Origin: Rhodotorula mucilaginosa
Lineage: Eukaryota; Basidiomycota; Microbotryomycetes; Sporidiobolales; Sporidiobolaceae
Direction: 5' to 3'
DNA length: 64,000 bases
Assembly: GCA_034406715.1 (NCBI GenBank)
Contig: CP137864.1
Coordinates: 1,054,001 to 1,118,000, forward strand
The translations under genes were made by a program, and so were the position numbers. Positions within the stretch are counted from its first letter, which is position 1; each line of letters begins with the position of its first letter. Below are positions 45,743 to 55,366 of the stretch, in pieces. The notes beneath the pieces are model-generated. The model had not been told where the DNA came from. It saw only the letters and a list, made by a program, of their open reading frames with translations, and did no database searches.

Positions 45743-46726
45743 ATGTCCTCGCCTTCGTCTCAATCCGCTCCAGGCTACCTCTGGGTCTTCAGCGAACCCG
45801 GAAAGTCGGCCACCCTCGAAGAGTTCCAAGGTCCGTCTCCGGAAGGATGTTCGCTCCGGCAGGACCGGGTCCCTTGTGCACGCGGACAGCGCCGACTGAT
45901 GCGAGACCTACTCGCCGTGCAGACTGGTACGACAATGAGCATGTCCCGCTCCGGATGCAGCAGTGCGTTCTCTCTCCCCGCCCGTCTCGAAACCTGTCAC
46001 GCAGAGGCTGACTCGCATCGCTCGCCTCGGGTGTGTCATTCCGAACGTAGCATCCCCGAATTCGAGACCGGTGCTCGGTACCAAGCCGCCGACGGATTCT
46101 CGCCGGGTTGGTCCGCCGCGTACGACATCCGGTCCGTCGCGCTCTTCTCGGACCCCAAGTACACGCGCCTGCGCGCGAACCGCTCCAAGCGCGAAGGCGA
46201 ACTCGTCGCCCGCCTCGAGGTGCTCGATCGCCGCACGGCCGAAAAATTGGGAGAGACGAGCCCGCCGCCGCCGGCCAACGAGGCACCCGCGTTCGTGTTG
46301 ACCCTCGCTGGGGACGAGCGCCCGGACGGTCAGAAGGACCTCGAGCGGTTCAAGGACGTGAAAGGCTGGAGGAGGAGTCACTACCACCACGTGTACGACT
46401 CGCTCATCATCGGATACGGTCGCCAGCCCGAGAGCAACGTCGCGCCCAAGTACGCCGTCATTCACGGTCAGTTTCAATTACCTCTGCCTCTTTGCCCATG
46501 CGCTCGAGCTTGTCGCGGCCTCCCCTCACGACATGGGAGAGAGAACTCTCCTGCGAACGACGTATGGCAGCCGGTGGCTGACATTCTTCGATCCGTATGC
46601 ACAGAGTTCGACACCGAGGACTATCTCGAATCGCCGGTGTACAAAGAGGCCACGGAGGGCATCAAGGAGGTCCGCAGGTGGAAGCTATACAAGGCCACCC
46701 CCAACACGGCCCCGGCAGACGCCTAA
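45743..46726 (+). CDS. EthD-domain/dimeric alpha-beta barrel protein in aromatic cluster
   Basis: Exons 45743-45830, 45923-45962, 46051-46466 and 46605-46726, giving 221 aa. The N-terminus has the EthD-like ferredoxin fold: YLWVFSEPGKSATLEEFQDW, then YDNEHVPLRM with the conserved His, then IPEFETGARYQAADG and WSAAYDIRSVALF. A second half (HYHHVYDSLIIGYG, then a PVYKEATEGIKEVRRWKLYK end) looks like a degenerate second barrel. Fungal EthD-like proteins often accompany oxidative catabolic or polyketide genes, but their activity is mostly unknown. The divergent arrangement with the CMD-hydrolase fusion suggests co-regulation. Confidence 0.75.
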   Translation: MSSPSSQSAPGYLWVFSEPGKSATLEEFQGPSPEGCSLRQDRVPCARGQRRLMRDLLAVQTGTTMSMSRSGCSSAFSLPARLETCHAEADSHRSPRVCHSERSIPEFETGARYQAADGFSPGWSAAYDIRSVALFSDPKYTRLRANRSKREGELVARLEVLDRRTAEKLGETSPPPPANEAPAFVLTLAGDERPDGQKDLERFKDVKGWRRSHYHHVYDSLIIGYGRQPESNVAPKYAVIHGQFQLPLPLCPCARACRGLPSRHGRENSPANDVWQPVADILRSVCTEFDTEDYLESPVYKEATEGIKEVRRWKLYKATPNTAPADA

Positions 46727-46903
46727 ACGTGACACTGTATCTGAGTATGAGAAGACGAGGAAAAATTTGTTACGACAAGGTCTGAGGGCACGACAACGAG
46801 TGACGGGTCTATCTACAGAAAGGCTGAGAGAATCTGTGTACATCAGGATGCGGGCGCCGGGACGGGGCGAGAGCCTGCTTAACGGTCGGTGGGCGTTTCT
46901 CCC

Positions 46904-49001
46904 TCAAAACTGGAACTCGCTCGCCCAAGCATCGACGACCAACGCGCCCTTCTCGTGCTGCTTAAAGTTCGCATCCCTCCTCACGATCGCTCCATGGGAC
47001 CAGTAAACGTCGGGAAGGTGGACGAGGTGCTTCCGCAATTGCGGGATCGCGTTCAGGTGCTCGAGTTGGAACAGTTGGGAATCCGAGAACTCGGGATCGG
47101 TCGGCGGGCGGGGGTCGCGAGGTCGGATTCGGACCGGGTTGGGCGTGGAAGGAGGAGTGCCTGCTTCTGTTGGATGCCGACTATCTGTGGCGGCCAGAGT
47201 CGAGCTGGAGGAGCGCAAACTCGGAGTCGCGGCGGCTTGAGCACGCTCCTCGATACTGCTGCAGACCGCTCCATTTGCTCGACTAATGGGCTCTTCGCGA
47301 ACGCCGCCCTCTTCAGCTTTGTTCTCCCCGCTCCCTTCCTCATTGTTGACGTTCTGTGCCTCCTCCTCCTCCTCCTCCTCCGCCGACCCTCCGTCCAACG
47401 CAGCCACATACTCCGGATTGTCCACCGCCGCCCTCTCGACTAACTCCTCGAGCTTGATCCCGACTCGCGCGAGCCACCCATCGGTGGTCCCTCCTCCAAT
47501 CTTGGTCTGCGCCGACTTGATCCGCCACTCGGACTGCTTTGCATGGACGAGTGAACGCGTCGCGAGGAAACTGATCGCGACCGGCCAAATGACGGGCAGG
47601 AGGCTGATCACGACGAGGGCTTTTGGACGCGAGACGGGGTAGGTGGACGGGCGGAGCGGCGGAGGGAGCGAGAAGCGCAATGGGCGTTTTCGGGACGAAG
47701 CATTCGAGACGACGACTGCGCTCGAATCGGAAGTCTCCTCTCCCTCGTCGGAGGTGGTAGAATATGACGCCAGTATGGGCGTACCGTCTCGGAAAGAGCT
47801 GTGGCGCCAGCGGCCGTTAGCTAAAGGGTCGCATGATCAGGCTGTTCGCAAGGACCCACACTTCGAGCCCGCCTCTTGACAGATCCATCACTTCTGTGAT
47901 CGGCTCCCCGGCAGCTTCTGCCGCTTCAATCGCTTTGAGTCGGGCCAGGGCGAACTGCGGGGCGAGCTCCTGATCAGTCTGACTCAGAAGGCGGGAGATT
48001 TGAAGGACACGCTCGCAAGAGTTACGTACCGGATCGTGGACCTCGAGGGCGGCGGTACAGAATGGCACAGAACGGTCGTTCGTGCTGCATGTTGAGGAGC
48101 GTCAGCCCGAGCAGTAGCTCCTGAATCTGAGGAGGGAGAAGCTGCTCACGTATTTGCGTAGATATCGACGCGCACGAACTTGCACAAAGCGCGGTAAAAG
48201 CTGAACCTCGGGTCCGCCATGATCTTGAGCAACGGCTCGCCGGTCTCGACAGGCGACTTGATCCCTGCGCCGCCGCGAGTTGGAGGGGATCCGGTGCCAC
48301 TCCCGCCTTTGGACACCTTGAACTCGCCCGACAGGAAGCTGTCGCGCTCGTACAGCTGTTGACCCGTCCGCGAGAGCAATCGGCTCCCGAGGTAGCGGAA
48401 CCAAGATGGCCAGAACCCGTCGTAGCGAGGCATACCGATCGCGGGCGAGGCGAACGTCGTAAAGTTGACGGGTTCAATGGCCGAGAAGAACGACGGCGAA
48501 CGCGAGTCGAGGATGCCGAGGGCGTAGCGGGCGACGACGCCGCCGAGTGAGTAGCTGCTCGGCTCATTGTCAGCATTCAGCTTCGGCCTTTCTCTGGAAA
48601 AATCTCCTGCGGACTGACCCGACGATGCTGAACTTCTCGACCGTCCCGCCTTCTTCGCTGGCTATCCGCTCCACCTCGGCGTCAATCTCTTCGACGACCC
48701 GTTCGGCGCAGACATCGAATCCGTCGTACAGATGACCGGACGACGTCGAGTTGGCCGCAGAGACAAAGACGGCGAGTTTCGTGTCAGCAGAGTCGGCAAG
48801 TTGGAGTTCAGCTTGTCGGAGGAGCGAATCTTTGAGGTAAGCGACGTGAGCGGGGGAACCCCATAGGCCGTGGAGTATGACACAGAGGTGGACTGTGCTA
48901 GCGTTCGCTGCGCTGGTCCCGTTCGTCGTGGTCGCGGCGGCAGCGTTGAGCGAGGCGTCGTCATCATCGCTGATCGACGCGATGGAAGCAGAGCGCATCA
49001 T
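46904..49001 (-). CDS. ROG1-like putative serine esterase/lipase (DUF676) with membrane segment
   Basis: Exons on the minus strand: 48619-49001, 48150-48554, 48030-48084, 47860-47969 and 46904-47798, giving 615 aa. The alpha/beta hydrolase core has LCVILHGLWGSPAH, nucleophile VGYSLGGVVARYALG (about Ser130) and NTTNDRSVPFCTAA with the catalytic Asp. After a charged linker (GGLEVSFRDGTPILASYS) come a Pro-rich stretch, a hydrophobic segment (KALVVISLLPVIWPVAISFL), a long acidic disordered region, and a conserved end (LNAIPQLRKHLVHLPDVYWS). These enzymes act on membrane or lipid-droplet lipids in yeast. It lies between the two catabolic gene pairs but is not obviously part of the pathway. Intron 3 (60 nt) is in frame and stop-free. 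Confidence 0.82.
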
Positions 49002-49472
49002 TGCAGGCCTTCACGGCTGGCACACGGGGCAGAGAGAGACGTTCTCAACACCCCGAGAAGAGCAAAGCAGTCGAAGCGGGTGCCTAGAGACGGCGAGAGT
49101 CATGCTCAAGAAATCTGCCCGAAGCCCGGACGCGAAGGTGCGCGTCAGGATCGGGAGGAGCAGATGAGCCCGACGCTATGTGAGCGGGATCATTGCGCAG
49201 CGTGTAGGGCTGAGCGAATGCCTGGCATCTGAACGCAGCGCATGAAGCTGAAGTCGCGCGGCAGTCGCACTCACAAGGCCGGGGAAGCAAAAGATGCGCG
49301 TGATCGTGCTCTCGCCAAAGTGGCAGAAGCGCATGCCCAGAATGCTCGATGCAGCATACATTGCAGATTTGATACGATAAAACTCTGGAGACACACACAG
49401 ATAAGACTCTGGATAAAGTAACGCGCCGTCCCTGCATGTGGGAGCGAACGGTCGGGACCTCATCTTCACGCC
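49002..49472. promoter_or_regulatory. Region between dioxygenase stop and ROG1-like start
   Basis: About 470 bp. It holds the ROG1-like promoter and the dioxygenase 3' UTR. No gene recognised. Confidence 0.4.
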
Positions 49473-51401
49473 TTAGTCCTTCTTCATCCGGGCGGCGACG
49501 TTGTCCGGAATGGGCTTCCAGGGCTGTTTGAATCAGACACGCGACGATTAGTACCATGGTCGCGCGAGGAAACGAGAGAGACGAGAGAAAACTGACAGCG
49601 TTGACGTCGTAATTGGCGTTCGAGTCAACGCCGACCGTGATGTAGCCGATCAGACCCTGCTGGAGGACTGCGTGGCGAAGAAACCGATAGGGTCAGACTC
49701 GGTGGGACTTGTCAAGAGAAGGAGGAGAAAGACTCACCAGCTCCGACCTTGAGGATCTCAAACTCGGGGTTGTAGCCGTTGCCGTGCGCGTCGTGGTAGA
49801 TGTCGAGCGAGTCGGCCCAGTTGCGAGTGCGACCCCACTTGTTGGCGATCGGGTTGGTGTTGTACGGCCAGACCTGCAAAACGGTCGGAGAAGGAGAGAA
49901 AAAAGAGAACGGTCAGCTCACATGCACGGCGGCCGCCACTAGTGAAGGGGTTTCTCATTCTGTTGAAAAGGGGGCAATGCTGCGGGAGGGAGGACTGACC
50001 TTGTCGACCTGCATGTTGATCGAGTCGGGCACAAAGAGCTGGCCGGTGTGGAGCATGCGGTGGGACCTGAACGTGCCGTTCTTGAGCGGTTCCCACTCGG
50101 TGTGGACGCGGAGGTGGACGTGGGTCGCACGGCCGGTGTAGTAGCCCGGGAAGATGGCTGTAGTAAATGTGAGGAAAATCTCGGTCAGCACGAGCTTCCT
50201 TGACGACGTAGAGACGGAGGCAAAGGACGCGAGAGGAGGACAGGGGAAAGTGCGGAAAGGCTTCGGACGCACAAGAGAACTGGGCGAGACCGTTCTCGTT
50301 CGTCGGCCACGCTCCACGCAGGAACGTCTCGTGGTCGTTCGTCCGCGGGTACTTGCTCAGCAAGCCCTTACGGGGTCCCTCGGTCGCGGGACCTTCCCAC
50401 TTGAGGACCGGGTCCTGGTCCGGGTGGCCAGCGTAGTGGCCGGTCGTGTTGGCGTGCCACAGGTCGACGAGCACGTTCGGCATCGGCTCGCAAGTGTTGA
50501 CGTCGATGATGCCGACATCCATGAACTGCCAGGTTCATGTTGTGTTTCGTCAGCTATCAATTTGCTGCAAGGGCAAAAGGGCCAGAAAGACGCACGAAGG
50601 GGAAGCCGAGCTGGTCCTCGGCCATGTTTTGACGGATCGGGTGACCCTCGGTGTGGTAGTACGGGCCCTCGGTGAGCATCGGGGCGACTGCAGGAGAAGC
50701 GGGCAGCGCCACGGAAAATCAGCCACCACCGTCGGACGTGCGTAATGCCATTCTCCCAAGCGTCATTGTTGGTCGACGAGACTCCCCAGCGCTTTGTAGA
50801 GGTGGGCGGAGAGCAGATAAGACAAGACGACGTACGGATGCACGAGTGGTTCCGGATCCGCGGCTCCTCGGTGGTGTGCGCGAGCAGTGTCCGCGTGATG
50901 AGCGAGTCCTCATCGCTGCCTGCGTCTTCGCCGCCATCAACGAAGAGATCCTTGGCGTCTGTTGGGGCTGCGCCGCCGTTAAGGACGTGCTGGGTCTGTG
51001 CGAGTAAAGTGGCGGAGGTGCTGGGTCAGACGGGGGCGATTTCCAAAAGCGGCCCTCTTTCAAGGGCGGAGCATGCTCAGGAAAGAATCTCGATAGTGTT
51101 ACTCACGGTGCGCTTCCTGAGAGCCTGGTACTTTGCGATCTTGGGTCCGCAGGCGTACATCTTTTCCTCGAGCGACTGGAGGTACTTGATCCGCTCCGGC
51201 GAGTTGCTGACATCGTCGTGGGCTGTGTGCGATGCAGGCGTTGGAGTCAGTCCTAGCTGCGACTTCAAGCAAAGAGCTGCACTGTGCAAATCCAGAGTGC
51301 CATCGTCTCGGCGATGAACGCCAAGGGGGTCGGGCAAGAGACTGACCGAATGCGGTTGAAGCGAGGGCCGCGAGGGCGAGGGCGAAAGTCGACGTCTTCA
51401 T
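49473..51401 (-). CDS. Secreted intradiol ring-cleavage dioxygenase
   Basis: Nine exons on the minus strand: 51347-51401, 51107-51222, 50836-50995, 50596-50687, 50273-50525, 50000-50157, 49738-49873, 49597-49667 and 49473-49523; 363 aa. A signal peptide (MKTSTFALALAALASTAFA) precedes the dioxygenase domain. The Fe(III) ligand set is visible: Tyr in APMLTEGPYY (about 120-121), Tyr in IFPGYYTGRATHVHLRV (about 231-232) and His238 and His240 in the same block. DVNTCEPMPNVLVDLWHAN is the conserved substrate-side segment. Secreted fungal members cleave catechols, hydroxyquinol or lignin-derived phenols outside the cell. It diverges from the lactonizing-enzyme gene at 51717. Confidence 0.92.
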
Positions 51402-51502
51402 GGCTGCTGCTGCCCTTCCAAGCCAAGCTGCTAGTGTAAAGAGAGAGGAGAGAGAGAAGAGCGAACCAAACGGAGACGAGCGAATGCGCGGTCGCTCTTT
51501 TT

Positions 51503-51515
51503 GCCGCGGCTCGGC
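51503..51515 (+). promoter_or_regulatory. Shared 13-bp GC-rich element, copy 2
   Basis: GCCGCGGCTCGGC on the plus strand, identical to copy 1 at 45520-45532. Role as a regulator binding site is inferred. Confidence 0.35.
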
Positions 51516-51525
51516 ACTCGCGCGG

Positions 51526-51538
51526 ACCGCGGCTCAGC
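51526..51538 (+). promoter_or_regulatory. Near copy of the shared element
   Basis: ACCGCGGCTCAGC, 11 of 13 identical to copies 1 and 2, same strand as copy 2 with 10 bp between. Confidence 0.3.
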
Positions 51539-51716
51539 TCGATCAAGATCAAGAAAGCCACGTCATCCGTGCACCTTCGTACGTCTGCGTGCTCTCTCCT
51601 CTCGTTCCAGCGCACGAACAGCGAGTGCGAAAGTAACGCAAGGCAACCAGGAAAATGAGCGCAGTCTGCGTGCGTCCAAACCTTGCTCCTCGCGGGTCCG
51701 TGCTCATGCTCACCGT

Positions 51717-53330
51717 ATGACTCTCTCTCAGTCGCTCGGTCCGGCATCGTCGCTGGTCAAGCTGTCGGCCTCGCCAGACTCGCTTGTTTGCCCGCGCGTG
51801 CACTATCTCCTATGCGGAACGTTCAACACAATCTTTCTCTACCTCCTCGCCTTTTCGCCGTACGCGGCCAACTCCAACTCGGACCGAGCCTCGTCTCTGC
51901 AGGTGCACCGGAGAGTGCGCGGACAAGGTCCGCACCAGTTCATCGCACTCGACCATGACAGGAAGACGGCGTACGCAACGACGTGGGCGCAGCCGCCGAC
52001 CCTGAGTAGCTGGCAGGCGCTCGAGCATGGCCGAGCCGGCCTCAAGCATGTCAACACCGTGCCCATCTGTGCGTCTTTTTTTCGACCTGGCCGAAATGCT
52101 GGAAGTACAGCGCCGGCACTGATACGCGGTTATCATCAACAACACAGCGGCCACGGGATCGTACTTGACCGTCTCGCCGCCTTCGCTCCCCTTTCCTCCT
52201 CGGATCTACCAAGCCGGCGGTCCCGTCGCGCAAGCGTTTGCGATCGACGAGGAGACGGGCGGATACGGCGAACTGATGCAAGAGGTGATCTACCTCCCCG
52301 GCGGGCAGCGCGAACTCGACGACCCGAAGACGGACAAGACGAGGGTCGCGCTCCGGTACGGGTCCCACGCCGTCGACATTGATCCCGTCCGCAAGAGGGC
52401 TTACATCCCGCACGTGTGAGTGAGACTCGAAGAGGTTCAGCGCACGTGTGACTGAAAGCGGTTTTTTTGCGGATCCAAAGCGGGCACGACACGATCTACG
52501 TCTATGCATTCGAGCGAGACGGCAGGCTCCGCCTCCTCGCCGGCATTCCGAATCACGGCAACTTTGGCCACGAGGGACCTCGGCACAGCATACCGAGTCC
52601 GTCCGGGGACAAGCTCTACGTCGTCACCGAGCACAGTAAGCACACGCAAAGATCCCCTCTCTCATCCAGATGGCGAACAAGTCGAGAAAAATTCAAACCG
52701 GAACTAAAGCGGGCGAGTTCTACAGCTTCCTACCTCGACGTGTACAACGTCCACGCCTCGAAACCTTACCTCTCGCACTCTCAGCGACTTTCCATCATCC
52801 CTCCGCACCAGCACGCGACACGCGAACTCTACCGCGGCGACACGCTCCGCCTCTCGGCCGACCACCGCCGGTTGTACGTCACCACTCGGGGCAAGACGAG
52901 CTCGCAGCGCGGGTGGGTCGCCACTTTTGCGCTCGAGAGCGACGGCTCGGTCCGCGAGGAGAAGGACGGGGAGGGACTCCCCGAGGGGTACGGAGCGCAA
53001 AGCCGGTACGAGACGCAGACTTCGGGAGGGAAAGCGAACGCGATCGAAGTCTTTCCGAAGGAGTTTTGGCCGTCCGAGGGTACTCCTGCCGCCGCCTCGA
53101 CGCTGGCCGACGGAGCGCGCCCGGGTCCGCAAGGCCGGGACTACATCGTCTTGACGGATGACGAACTCGGGTACGTCTCGATTCTCGAGTGGCGAGACGA
53201 GTGGAACCAGCTCCGCGAGGTTGCGGCGGTCCAGCTCGGCGTCGACGCGCCCGTCGAGGGTGAAGAACGCGGACAGATCGTCGAAGGAGAGGCGGCGACC
53301 GGCGCGAGCCACGCCGTCTGGCTGAGCTAG
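51717..53330 (+). CDS. 3-carboxy-cis,cis-muconate cyclase-like lactonizing enzyme (beta-propeller)
   Basis: Exons 51717-52068, 52148-52415, 52481-52635 and 52726-53330, giving 459 aa. It resembles the fungal seven-bladed carboxy-muconate lactonizing enzyme: VHYLLCGTFNTIFLYLLAF near the start, HQFIALDHDRKTAYATTW, GSHAVDIDPVRKRAYIPHV, HEGPRHSIPSPSGDKLYVV, DTLRLSADHRRLYVTTRG, TSGGKANAIEVFP and DYIVLTDDELGYVSILEW. In the fungal beta-ketoadipate pathway this enzyme turns 3-carboxymuconate into 3-carboxymuconolactone, the substrate expected for the fusion protein at 43750-45444. No signal peptide. Acceptors at 52480 (AAG) and 52725 were chosen by phase. It diverges from the dioxygenase. Confidence 0.85.
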
Positions 53331-53475
53331 CGTCGTTGGGGCATTCCTCTAGAGCATGTATACAGTATAGAAAAGCAGGAACGGAATATCAGAAGGAGCT
53401 TCTTTATATGTCGATACATGCATGAGACGGTTTCTAGGGGTAGTGAGAGTGGTCTAAAAGGGAGAAGGGATGAAA

Positions 53476-54774
53476 CTATTGCTGCTGCTGCTCGAGCCCT
53501 TTTCGCAGACTGGCCTGGTACTCGCGCAATCGGAGCAGGTTGCGCTGCAGCAAGACGATGGTCGCCTTGCCAATGCCGGGGCAGTAGATCGACGCCTTCT
53601 CCTTGATGTCGTCTTCAAAGTTTTTCGACTCGGAAAAGTTGATGGCGACGACGCCCTCCTTGAGCTGCGCCGTCGGGATCTTGTACGACTTGCTCGGAAC
53701 CTGTTGCTCGTCGTCAGTGCGCTGTGCGAAAAGCGGGGTGGGTAAGCTCGATAGGAAAGCAGCTTACACCACCGATGACGACGTCGCTCGCTGCGAGGCA
53801 TTGCTCGAGCGACATGTCGCACTTCTTGATGACGTGGTACGGGTGGAAGTTGGACTTCTTGCCGTCCTCGCCCTGAACGACTTTTTTCCGCGTAAACTCC
53901 TGCACGCCGTCGAGGTCGACCGAGAAGACGCGGGCGCCGTCGTTGGCCAGCAACGCGGCGAGTGGTCGTCCGACAACTTCGGACCGGTTCACGACCGTGA
54001 TGGTCCGCCCGAACGCGCGCGAGCCGTACGGCCGCAGAGGGTTGTACACCTGGCAGTGCTCGAGGGTCTTGACGATCGCGAGCGGCGTGCAGGGCAGGAT
54101 CGCCTTGACGAGGCCGTCCGGCGTCTGCTGATCCGGCAGGGCCCCCGTCGAGGTCGAGGTCGAAGGGGTCGCGGTCGCGGTCGAGATCTGGAGCGGACTC
54201 GGCGTGAGGACCTGCGCAGCCATGGCGATCTTGCGCGGGTCGATGAAGCGGATGTTGTGGTAGAGCGAGAAGAGCCTGTTTTCCGGTAGCCGGTCAGTCC
54301 GATCGGCGCACATGCAGATCTGCGCCGAGCTGCTCCCGCTACGCACCATGCAAAGTTGAGACCCTCGACGTCCTTGAGCGGGCTGACAGCTTGCTGGAGG
54401 TAGCCGTCTTGCCGCGGGCCAAAGATGGGGTAGTACACCATGATGCCGTTCACGTTGTCGTCCTCGTTCGCAGCGAGGATGGCCTCCTCGACCTCTCCCT
54501 GCTCTGCAGTCCCTTCCGACGCGCCGTCCGCGACGATGCCGACTTCGCGGAGCTCATAGTCGATCCCGACGGCCTCGCAGGCCTTGGCGGTCCAGTTGGC
54601 GTACGCGCGCGAGGGTGCGCCCGAGTTGGCGAGGATGCCGACGAGTTTCGGTTTCGGGTTCAGCTGGGCCGTGGCCTGTTGGATCTGGGTCCGGAACGGT
54701 TTCGCAATGTGCTCGCCGAGGACGGTGACGCAGGCGATGTGGGTCGGGTCCGGGTTGGGCTTGGCGGTCGACAT
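53476..54774 (-). CDS. MTD1: NAD-dependent methylenetetrahydrofolate dehydrogenase (MTD1)
   Basis: Exons on the minus strand: 54347-54774, 53768-54275 and 53476-53700, giving 386 aa. Cytosolic one-carbon enzyme oxidizing 5,10-methylene-THF with NAD. Conserved blocks: LVGILANSGAPSRAYANWTA, NDNVNGIMVYYPIFG-type region, DGYLQQAVSPLKDVEGLN, ILPCTPLAIVKTLEH, VVNRSEVVGRPLAALLANDG and VPSKSYKIPTAQLKEG. An insert rich in Ser/Thr/Pro (about 40 residues, after FIDPRK) lengthens it relative to the yeast enzyme (320 aa). The C-terminus ends in a short Gln run. Confidence 0.95.
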
Positions 54775-55366
54775 GAGGAGGTTGGCAAGCTGGTGGTAGA
54801 GCGGCGAAGGATGGACTCGATAGCTCCGTGCGAGTGCAGGAGTGCAAGAGGGTCGAGAGAGCGATGAGGCGGTGCTCGTCTGCGAGGGCGCAATCTCGTC
54901 AGCAGGCGCGTCGGACGACGGCGGAGTCGCACTCGTAGGTGTTGCTGCATCCGCTCCGTCTGACCAGGCCGGCCGCTCGAGCCATAGTGGCTGTTTTCGC
55001 TCATCAGGCCGTGATCGGAGAGCACGGGCGAGCGTGGTCGAGCGAGGGAACCACCAAGGGCCGCGAGGAGCTTACCAGACGCAGGAACGGCGTCGAGAGA
55101 GCACGGCGAGAGATCGGAGCAGCCAGCGCGGGCAGAAGCAGCAGCGTAGAGTGGGGGAAAGAGGGAACCCGCCGCTCCTTTTTTTTCCGCAGTTGACTGG
55201 CCTCACGGTTGCTCTCTCATGTTCCGTCCATACAGTACGTACGTGAGCTAGTACTCGGCTGCGTCGATGCTCGTCGACTCGGGACCTCAGACTCGTCAAA
55301 GCGCTCCTTGCATATGCCCGACTCGCTCGCTGCCGCTCCTTTCGGCGCAGAGACGCGATCGCTGGG
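54775..55366. other. Intergenic region MTD1 / acyltransferase
   Basis: About 590 bp containing the MTD1 promoter and the acyltransferase 3' UTR. No gene recognised. Confidence 0.4.

Larger units (their letters stand above)
51402..51716. promoter_or_regulatory. Divergent promoter, intradiol dioxygenase / lactonizing enzyme
   Basis: 315 bp between start codons. It contains the exact 13-bp word also present upstream of the CMD-hydrolase fusion, and a near copy 10 bp further on. Confidence 0.5.

Noticed and set aside
49925-49945. Adjacent NotI and SpeI sites (GCGGCCGCC...ACTAGTG) resembling a cloning polylinker inside a dioxygenase intron
   Set aside because: No further vector sequence flanks them and the intron splices normally, so chance in GC-rich DNA is more likely; read coverage or a second assembly would settle it.
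53470-54289. Plus-strand ORFs opposite MTD1
   Set aside because: They are antisense shadows of conserved MTD1 exons and change frame at its introns.
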